A stretch of 11,098 nucleotides of DNA. It comes from Betaproteobacteria bacterium. GTDB lineage: Bacteria > Pseudomonadota > Gammaproteobacteria > Burkholderiales > SG8-41. The DNA lies in NCBI GenBank assembly GCA_021414185.1, contig JAIOOZ010000195.1:1-11098 (forward strand). Direction: 5' to 3'. This document shows, in pieces, positions 6,683-11,098 of the stretch (positions within the stretch are counted from its first letter, which is position 1; the number at the start of each line of letters is the position of its first letter). The position numbers and the translations under genes were made by a program. The notes beneath the pieces are model-generated. The model was not told the origin of the DNA, did not search any database, and was given only the letters and a program-made list of their open reading frames with translations.

Positions 6683-7605
6683 TGGGCGGCTGGCAGCAGC
6701 GTAACGCCGGGCAGCTTGCAGGCGAGGATGGCGAGCCGCAGTGCTTCGATGGCCTGCGGGCGGGGGAAGCTGGCGCGCCAGGCCAGCGCGATGCGGCGGC
6801 TGGGTTGCGGCGAACTGATGGGTCTTACGGCGAGCAGCGGGCTTGCCGCCGATTTGCTTTCGGCCGCGGTCGAAGGCAGCACGGTGATACCAACGCCCGA
6901 GGCGACCATATGGCGTATGGTTTCGAGCGAGCTGCCTTCCAGCGATTGCTGCATGTTGCTGGCCCCGGCGCGCATGCGCGGGCAGGTCTGCAGCACCTGG
7001 TCGCGGAAACAATTGCCGGCGCCGAGCAGGAGCAATGTCTCGTTGCAAAGCTGTTCGGCGGGAATTTTCGCTTTCTTGCTCCATGCGTGATTTGCCGGCA
7101 TGACGACGCGGAAGGGTTCGTCATAAACCGCCTGCGTCACGATGCCGGTATCGGCGTAAGGCAGCGAGAGAATGGCAACGTCGAGGTCCCCGTTTCTCAG
7201 CAGTTCGCCGAGTTTGACGGTGAAGTTTTCCTGCAGCAGCAGCGGCATGTGCGGCGCACGTTTGTGCACTATGGGTATCAGTTGCGGCATCAGGTACGGG
7301 CCCACCGTATAAATGGCGCCGACGCGCAGCGGCGTCGCGAGCTGGTCTTTGCCCTGCGCCGCGATTTGCTTGATGGCGGCAGTTTCTTCGAGCACGCGCT
7401 GCGCCTGTTCGATGATGCGCACGCCCAGCGGCGTCACCGTGATGTCAGACGTGTGGCGCTCGAACAGCGTAACGCCGAGTTCCTCTTCGAGCTTCTTGAT
7501 CGCCACCGACAGTGTCGGCTGGCTGACGAAGCACTTCTCCGCCGCACGCCCGAAATGGCGTTCGCGCGCGAGGGCGACGATGTAGCGGAGCTCGGTGAGG
7601 GTCAT
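6670..7605 (-). CDS. oxyR: OxyR, peroxide-sensing LysR-type regulator
   Basis: A 311-residue LysR-type regulator. The N-terminal winged helix-turn-helix runs from about residue 1 to 60 (TELRYIVALARERHFGRAA followed by SQPTLSVAIKKLEEELG). The effector domain carries GAGNCFRDQVLQTC with cysteines at 199 and 208, the same spacing and, with this start, the same numbering as the redox pair of E. coli OxyR. That pair makes the OxyR call firm. I start at ATG 7605. A GTG at 7653 would add sixteen residues translated from a short tandem repeat, which is unlikely to be protein. The ribosome binding site is poor. The gene lies directly upstream of rubrerythrin on the same strand, with an OxyR operator between them, and is divergent from a hydroxyacid dehydrogenase gene. 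Confidence 0.94.
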   Translation of the reverse strand: MTLTELRYIVALARERHFGRAAEKCFVSQPTLSVAIKKLEEELGVTLFERHTSDITVTPLGVRIIEQAQRVLEETAAIKQIAAQGKDQLATPLRVGAIYTVGPYLMPQLIPIVHKRAPHMPLLLQENFTVKLGELLRNGDLDVAILSLPYADTGIVTQAVYDEPFRVVMPANHAWSKKAKIPAEQLCNETLLLLGAGNCFRDQVLQTCPRMRAGASNMQQSLEGSSLETIRHMVASGVGITVLPSTAAESKSAASPLLAVRPISSPQPSRRIALAWRASFPRPQAIEALRLAILACKLPGVTLLPAAQIER

Positions 7606-7614
7606 TTGAGGAAG

Positions 7615-7642
7615 TGAGGGGTAAGGGGTGAGGGGTGAAAGG
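7615..7642 (+). repeat. Four 7-bp TRARRGG units in the oxyR leader
   Basis: TGAGGGG, TAAGGGG, TGAGGGG and TGAAAGG follow one another without gaps. They sit just upstream of the oxyR start codon, so on the oxyR message they read as CCCCTCA-like units and leave little room for a normal ribosome binding site. Confidence 0.7.
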
Positions 7643-7681
7643 AACTCATTCACTCATGCAATGGTTCATCTTACGCTTTGC

Positions 7682-7715
7682 TTGCGTATTGTGAGCGAGG
7701 GCACTAGATTGTCAA
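7682..7715. promoter_or_regulatory. Overlapping divergent promoters (oxyR and dehydrogenase), tentative
   Basis: On the minus strand a perfect -35 TTGACA (7710-7715) is followed after 16 bases by CACAAT (7688-7693), pointing to oxyR. On the plus strand TTGCGT (7682-7687) and TAGATT (7705-7710) are 17 bases apart and point to the dehydrogenase. The two overlap, so they would compete or be co-regulated. The plus-strand one is weak. Confidence 0.35.
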
Positions 7716-7744
7716 CTCGTAATTAACCTGCGACGGGAATACCA

Positions 7745-8596
7745 ATGACAGTGACGACGAATACGCCGATAGGCTTCATCGGCTTGGGCATCATGGGCGC
7801 CGCCATGGCTAAGAACCTGCTCAAGGCGGGGTTCAAGGTGACGGTGCACAATCGCAGCCGCGGCAAGGTCGATGAACTCGTCGCGGCCGAGGTCGTGCTG
7901 CTTTGTGTACCGGACACGCCTGACGTCGAAAAAGTGCTGTTCGACGACGACGTGGTCATGTATGGCATCAAGCACAATTCGGTCGTGATCGACTGCAGCA
8001 CGATCTCGGCGACGGCGACCGTTGATTTCGCGCGGCGCGTTACCGAGAAAGGCGCGCATTTCATCGATTCGCCGATCAGCGGTGGGCCCAAAGGCGCCAT
8101 CGACGGCACGCTGTCGTGCATGATAGGCGGCGACGCGGCTATCGTCGAGCGCTGCATGCCGGTATTCAAGGCAATCGGCAAAACGTTCACGCATATCGGC
8201 GCGAGCGGCGCGGGCCAGTTGTGCAAATCGTGCAATCAGCTCGTCAATACCGCCACGATGATGGGTGTTGCCGAAGCGTTCGCATTGGCAAAGAAAATGA
8301 ATATCGATCCGTATAAAGTGCGCGATGCGCTGCTGGGCGGCACCGCCAAAAGCTTCGTGCTTGAAAACCACGGCAAGCGCCTGCTCGACGGCACGCTGGC
8401 GCCGGGTTTTCGTTCCAACCTGATGCTGAAAGACATCAAGCTGGCGTTGGGCGCCGGCGTCGCCTGCGGGTCCTACATGCCGGTTACGGCGCTGGGCGCG
8501 CAGATGCTGGCCGCACTGTGCGCCACCGGCCGCGCAGAGCTGGACAATGCATCTATGGGATTGCTGTTCGAAGACCTGTCCGGAATCAAACGTTAG
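7745..8596 (+). CDS. Beta-hydroxyacid dehydrogenase family (3-hydroxyisobutyrate / tartronate semialdehyde reductase type), internally shortened
   Basis: A 283-residue cytoplasmic NAD(P)-dependent oxidoreductase of the family that includes 3-hydroxyisobutyrate dehydrogenase and GarR/GlxR. Seen: the dinucleotide-binding GFIGLGIMG (residues 10-18), the substrate-binding DSPISGGPKGA (109-118), and the catalytic lysine segment GAGQLCKSCNQ with Lys 161 and Asn 164. The C-terminal helical domain is complete. Compared with family members as I remember them, the sequence passes directly from KVDELVAA to VVLLCVPDTPDV. The stretch that normally connects them (about 15 residues, containing a helix of the Rossmann fold) is missing, with the frame kept (near base 7888). 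Start ATG 7745 has only a weak GGGAA upstream. Exact substrate is not clear from sequence. It may be active, impaired, or an assembly artefact at that point. Confidence 0.85.
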   Translation: MTVTTNTPIGFIGLGIMGAAMAKNLLKAGFKVTVHNRSRGKVDELVAAEVVLLCVPDTPDVEKVLFDDDVVMYGIKHNSVVIDCSTISATATVDFARRVTEKGAHFIDSPISGGPKGAIDGTLSCMIGGDAAIVERCMPVFKAIGKTFTHIGASGAGQLCKSCNQLVNTATMMGVAEAFALAKKMNIDPYKVRDALLGGTAKSFVLENHGKRLLDGTLAPGFRSNLMLKDIKLALGAGVACGSYMPVTALGAQMLAALCATGRAELDNASMGLLFEDLSGIKR

Positions 8597-8621
8597 CGGA
8601 TCGAACTATCCGCCTCCACGG

Positions 8622-8643
8622 CGCGCCCTGCTCTATGGGCGCG
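8622..8643. terminator. GC-rich hairpin between convergent genes, possible terminator
   Basis: CGCGCCC at 8622-8628 pairs perfectly with GGGCGCG at 8637-8643 across an 8-base loop. The loop contains the stop codon of the minus-strand membrane protein (8633-8635). A second small stem, GCGGAT/ATCCGC, lies at 8596-8613 right after the dehydrogenase stop. Neither has a T-run, so termination is only a guess. Confidence 0.3.
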
Positions 8644-8971
8644 TGGCGACCCTGATAATACCGATCAGCGTCAAGATGCACGCCAGCACACCGGCGCCGA
8701 GAAAAAGCAGGCCAAGACCAATCGGATTGGGATTAGGGTCCGGCCAGATACCCACCGCGGCAGCCGCGATAACCGCGAGCAACGGCGCTGCGCCCACAGC
8801 CACAGTGACGATACCTGCGCGAATCCACGCGGAGCGCAGGTAGGCGGGCCGCTGTCCACCGCTGAGCGCAATCCATGCGACGAGGGCAAGGGGGGTCGCT
8901 ACCACAGCGAGGACAACGGTGACGGGGATGCGCATCGGCGAGGGTGGGGCGGAATCCGGGGTGGTTTCCAT
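8633..8971 (-). CDS. Small three-helix membrane protein, unknown function
   Basis: A 112-residue hydrophobic protein not recognised as any named family. After a short Pro/Ser-rich N-terminus (METTPDSAPPSPMR), three membrane segments are clear at about residues 16-36, 54-76 and 84-106. A loop GGQRPAYLRSAWIR follows the first helix and a PDPNPNP turn links the second and third. There is no recognisable catalytic motif. The ATG at 8971 has no strong ribosome binding site. The gene lies 33 bases downstream of the integron cassette end in the same orientation. I looked for an attC of its own after its stop and did not find one, so it may belong to the locus that received the cassette or be a cassette whose attC has decayed. 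Confidence 0.65.
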   Translation of the reverse strand: METTPDSAPPSPMRIPVTVVLAVVATPLALVAWIALSGGQRPAYLRSAWIRAGIVTVAVGAAPLLAVIAAAAVGIWPDPNPNPIGLGLLFLGAGVLACILTLIGIIRVATRP

Positions 8972-8997
8972 GTCGGGCCTAGGTTGAGAAGTAGTCA

Positions 8998-9053
8998 GCT
9001 TAACGATTCAGTTCAGCGGCGGCGCAGCCGTCCGTTGGAACGACGGGTTAGGC
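8998..9053 (-). other. Integron attC recombination site
   Basis: On the minus strand the site opens with GCCTAAC (9047-9053, fits RYYYAAC) and ends with GTTAAGC (8998-9004, fits GTTRRRY). Inside, GTTCCAACGG and CCGCTGAAC form the L''/L' pair with an unpaired base on one side, the usual extrahelical base of a folded attC. The central GGCTGCGCC makes a small terminal loop. The total of 56 bases is at the short end of the normal range. The last codons of the cassette gene run through it. Confidence 0.85.
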
Positions 9054-9341
9054 ACCAGCTCGGCTTGCCAAGCTCGAAAGTCTTCGACTCCATACAAGTA
9101 CGGCCTGTCCGGTGCGATGAGATCGACTGCTCCGAGTTGTTTTAAGACCTTCCACGCCACACGATCTGTCACTTGCAGATCGTCAGCCACGATGAACGCA
9201 ATTGCCCATGATGCAACGTCCGAACGTGCTTCAGCGCCGGAACATAGGCTCTCGAGTTTGTTCATCAACTCTTCGCGAGTGGGCAGGGTTCGATTCATGT
9301 TTGTCTCAGCGGGCCGCCGCGTCGATATCAGCGAAGCCTAA
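9004..9341 (-). mobile_element. Solitary integron gene cassette
   Basis: A 338-bp cassette bounded by G|TT cut points: G|TTAGGC at 9342/9341 and G|TTAAGC at 9004/9003 (minus strand). The TTAGGC at its head is exactly complementary to the GCCTAAC at the start of its own attC, which is what a circularised cassette requires. It carries one gene and little else. No integrase gene and no second attC are present in the window, so this is either a lone cassette at a secondary site or the edge of an array without integrase. Removing it would leave a plain GTTAAGC at the join. Confidence 0.75.
9008..9298 (-). CDS. Cassette-encoded small protein, unknown function
   Basis: A 96-residue soluble protein. 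It opens with a helical, charged N-terminus (TREELMNKLESL), continues with SDVASWAIAFIVADD and VTDRVAWKVLKQLGAVDL, and has a DRPYLYGVEDFRAWQAEL motif near residues 65-82. I have the impression of similar short hypothetical proteins elsewhere but cannot name a family. The final residues, NPSFQRTAAPPLN, are encoded by the attC and so are not part of the conserved fold. That tail is typical of cassette genes that run into their recombination site. The ATG at 9298 lacks a clear ribosome binding site, and no promoter is visible inside the cassette, so expression may depend on read-through from the sulfatase side. Confidence 0.8.
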   Translation of the reverse strand: MNRTLPTREELMNKLESLCSGAEARSDVASWAIAFIVADDLQVTDRVAWKVLKQLGAVDLIAPDRPYLYGVEDFRAWQAELVPNPSFQRTAAPPLN

Positions 9342-9357
9342 CTTTAAATTGGTTGAC

Positions 9358-9386
9358 GAAATTTAGGTGCCAGAATTTAGTTGCCA
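9358..9386. repeat. Tandem 14-15 bp direct repeat before the cassette
   Basis: GAAATTTAGGTGCCA (9358-9372) is followed at once by GAATTTAGTTGCCA (9373-9386), differing by one base and one deletion. It lies between the sulfatase stop and the cassette head. Its role is unknown. Confidence 0.6.
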
Positions 9387-9437
9387 AAAACTATCTGCCC
9401 AAATGTAACGTACGCCAAGTACCTTTGATTTCCGCGG

Positions 9438-10919
9438 TTACTTCGGAATCGCCCACGCTTCCGCGCTCGACACACCGGGCGGCGGGGTGAAGATGATCTG
9501 TTCGGCGCTCCGCAGTTTCTCCGCGCCACCCCAGAACTCGGCCATTTTGCGTTGATCGGCTTTGGCGCGGGCATCGACTGCTTCGGGATCGCAGATCGCG
9601 CGCAACTTCGTTTCCAGCGCTTTGGCGCGGCCGGCATCGCGTTTTTCATCGACGAGGTCGTGCGCTTCGTCGGGGTCCGCTGCGAGATCGAACAACTGCG
9701 GCGGCATGCCGACGTGGTAAATGAGTTTCAGGTCGCCGTCGCGCAGCATGAACTGGCCGGCTTTCGACGCCTGCGCGTGATACTCGGCGAATACCGGGCG
9801 CGCGGTTTCTTTGCCCTCAACGGCGGGGAAGAGAGAAATGCCCGGCAGATTGCGGTCGGCGGCGGCGAGCTCTGCGCCTGCGTTTGCAATCGCTGTCGGG
9901 AACAGATCGACGTGCGAGACAAGTTGCTTGACGACATGCCCCGCCGGCACGCCGGGGCCGGTCATCAGCAGAGGCACGCCCACCGAACCTTCCCACAGGC
10001 TCTTCTTGCCGAAAAGTCCCTGCCAGCCGAAGAGTTCGCCGTGGTCGCTGGTGTACACGATGCGAGTATTCGCGAGCATGCCGAGTTCCTCGACGACTTT
10101 CATCACGGCGCCGACCTGTTCGTCCATATGCGTGATGAGACCGAAGTAGCCGGCAGCGACCCGGCGCAACATGCGCTCGTCGGTCATTTCGTGATAACCG
10201 TCGATCTCGCGCAGATGGCGCGCCGACGGGTGCTCGGGACGGTCGCCGGGACGGTAACGCACTGGCAGCGGCATGTCTTTCTCCGGATAGAGATCGAGCA
10301 GCCGCTGCGGGACGGTGAAAGGCGGGTGCGGGCTGATATAACCGATCTTGAGTGCCCACGGCCTGGCGTGTGGTTTGGTATTTGCGCGCAGCCACTCGAC
10401 AGACTTGGCGGTGATCTGGCGGTCGTATTCCTGGTAGTGCGTTTCGCCGGCGCCGGAGCGCAGCGTGTAGAGGTTCCATTTGCTGTCGTCATTGAGCGGC
10501 GGTTCCGCATCGTAGCCGCGCAGCAGGTTCTTGATCGCGCCCTGACCGTCGTGCAGGTGCATGGGGATGATTTCTTCGCTGAAGCCGTTCGCAGACACGC
10601 TGTCCTTATAGTGCAGCTTGCCGATAGCGACGACCGTGTGACCCTGCTCGCGCAGGCGCAGCATCCAGCTCGGGAAGCGTGCATCGTAAGCAATCGCGTT
10701 GTCCCAGTAGCCGGTCTCGTGCGCGTAGCGGCCGGTCGCCATCGCCGCGCGCGCCGGGCAGCACAACGCGCTGGTACTGTAGCTGTTGGCGAAGCGCACA
10801 CCGCGCTCTGCGAGCTTGTCGAGCGTCGGCGTCTTGACGATAGCGTGGCCGTAACAGCCGGTGATTTGCCGGTTGTGATTGTCGGACTGGATGAAAATCA
10901 GGTTGGCGGGTTTCGTCAT
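9438..10919 (-). CDS. Sulfatase (formylglycine-dependent, choline-sulfatase-like)
   Basis: A 493-residue hydrolase of the alkaline phosphatase/sulfatase superfamily that splits sulfate esters. The active-site signature C-x-P-x-R is present as CCPAR (Cys 53, Pro 55, Arg 57) followed by AAMATGR; Cys 53 is the residue expected to be oxidised to formylglycine. Other catalytic and metal residues fit: Asp 13 near the N-terminus, GKLHY (Lys 101), SPHPPF (His 198), TSDHGE (Asp 292, His 293) and GKKSLWE. The N-terminal pair is Asp-Asn (13-14) rather than the more common Asp-Asp or Asp-Gln. There is no signal peptide, so it should be cytoplasmic, as choline sulfatases are. Similarity of CYGHAIVKTPTLDKLA to BetC suggests a small sulfate ester substrate, but the substrate cannot be fixed and a phosphonate monoester hydrolase is an alternative. 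No maturation enzyme is encoded in the window. Confidence 0.88.
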   Translation of the reverse strand: MTKPANLIFIQSDNHNRQITGCYGHAIVKTPTLDKLAERGVRFANSYSTSALCCPARAAMATGRYAHETGYWDNAIAYDARFPSWMLRLREQGHTVVAIGKLHYKDSVSANGFSEEIIPMHLHDGQGAIKNLLRGYDAEPPLNDDSKWNLYTLRSGAGETHYQEYDRQITAKSVEWLRANTKPHARPWALKIGYISPHPPFTVPQRLLDLYPEKDMPLPVRYRPGDRPEHPSARHLREIDGYHEMTDERMLRRVAAGYFGLITHMDEQVGAVMKVVEELGMLANTRIVYTSDHGELFGWQGLFGKKSLWEGSVGVPLLMTGPGVPAGHVVKQLVSHVDLFPTAIANAGAELAAADRNLPGISLFPAVEGKETARPVFAEYHAQASKAGQFMLRDGDLKLIYHVGMPPQLFDLAADPDEAHDLVDEKRDAGRAKALETKLRAICDPEAVDARAKADQRKMAEFWGGAEKLRSAEQIIFTPPPGVSSAEAWAIPK

Positions 10920-10922
10920 GGT

Positions 10923-10945
10923 GTTTTCCTAAACGTTTTCCTAAA
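10923..10945 (-). promoter_or_regulatory. Duplicated AGGAAAAC ribosome-binding motif before the sulfatase
   Basis: GTTTTCCTAAA occurs at 10923-10933 and again at 10935-10945. On the sulfatase strand each gives an AGGAAAAC. The nearer one ends with suitable spacing to ATG 10919 and is the likely ribosome binding site; the farther is a tandem duplicate. Confidence 0.55.
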
Positions 10946-10961
10946 ACTCTAAAACAAATTC

Positions 10962-11064
10962 AGCCACAGAGAACACAGAGGTCACAGAGAAATTCCAAGA
11001 GACTGAAAGATATTCAATAGTTTCTATTTTCTTTTCCTCTGTGTCCTCTGTGCTCTCTGTGGCT
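10962..11064. repeat. CACAGAG-family long palindrome, copy B
   Basis: The arms 10962-10993 and 11033-11064 are inverted copies of about 32 bases with a few mismatches, built from repeated CACAGAG units and ending in AGCCACAGAG. The loop is 39 bases and A/T-rich. It shares arm ends and the CTTTTCCTCTGTG segment with copy A at 5835-5987 but lacks the CCCCTTGAGGGG insert of that copy. It lies upstream of the sulfatase; the rest of 10946-11098 shows no gene. Confidence 0.85.
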
Positions 11065-11098
11065 AACGTTTTTGATTTTGTCTTAGCTAATCGTCGAG

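Noticed and set aside
6544..7617. 357-codon plus-strand frame antisense to oxyR
   Set aside because: It is a shadow of oxyR, whose DNA-binding and redox cysteine motifs are clear on the minus strand; its start lies in the OxyR operator region.
7606..7653. N-terminal extension of OxyR from GTG 7653
   Set aside because: It would translate the TRARRGG repeat into Pro/Leu/Ser-rich residues not found in OxyR, and ATG 7605 gives the standard cysteine numbering.
8560..8632. A second attC after the small membrane protein
   Set aside because: No RYYYAAC/GTTRRRY pair with the required complementarity to TTAAGC is present; GTTAGCG at 8592-8598 does not fit the core consensus.
8547..8843. 98-codon plus-strand frame overlapping the dehydrogenase end and the membrane protein
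   Set aside because: It overlaps two better supported genes and its product shows no coherent features.
9552..10952. 466-codon plus-strand frame antisense to the sulfatase
   Set aside because: It mirrors the sulfatase in GC-rich sequence, has no recognisable motif, while the opposite strand carries all sulfatase signatures.

Overview
This is a GC-rich bacterial window with dense coding, strong G/C bias at third codon positions, and several genes that start one base before the previous stop. Protein content (a proteobacterial-type OxyR, a RubB-like rubredoxin reductase, an OAH sulfhydrylase, a BetC-like sulfatase) and an integron-type attC site suggest a proteobacterium, probably a betaproteobacterium. 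That placement is inference; there is no rRNA or other marker to fix it.

Layout. (1) 1-4259, plus strand: the 3' part of a PLP-dependent O-acetylhomoserine sulfhydrylase, then two tandem paralogous MFS transporters and a 285-residue protein I do not recognise. The last three genes are joined by ATGA start/stop overlaps. (2) 4260-4371: a gap between convergent genes filled by an octamer array that folds back on a matching inverted array. (3) 4372-7605, minus strand: an oxidative-stress cluster that reads, in transcription order, oxyR, rubrerythrin without its rubredoxin domain, a stand-alone rubredoxin, and an NADH:rubredoxin reductase. A near-consensus OxyR operator abuts a plausible promoter in front of rubrerythrin. 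The likely circuit is that OxyR senses peroxide and switches on an NADH -> reductase -> rubredoxin -> rubrerythrin -> H2O2 chain. Large palindromes sit between rubrerythrin and rubredoxin and between rubredoxin and the reductase. (4) 7745-8596, plus strand: a beta-hydroxyacid dehydrogenase, divergent from oxyR, with an apparent in-frame loss of about 15 residues in its Rossmann domain. (5) 8633-9342, minus strand: a small membrane protein, preceded by a single integron gene cassette with a convincing attC and a matching far-end core site. No integrase is present in the window. (6) 9438-10919, minus strand: a formylglycine-type sulfatase. (7) 10962-11064: a second copy of the CACAGAG palindrome family seen at 5835-5987.

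The most notable points are the solitary gene cassette, the OxyR operator feeding a split rubrerythrin/rubredoxin system, and the way five gaps carry short-unit repeats, four of them arranged as inverted arrays. I did not find a wholly new multi-gene system that I could defend. The nearest candidates for something undescribed are the coupled MFS-MFS-unknown set and the repeat family.
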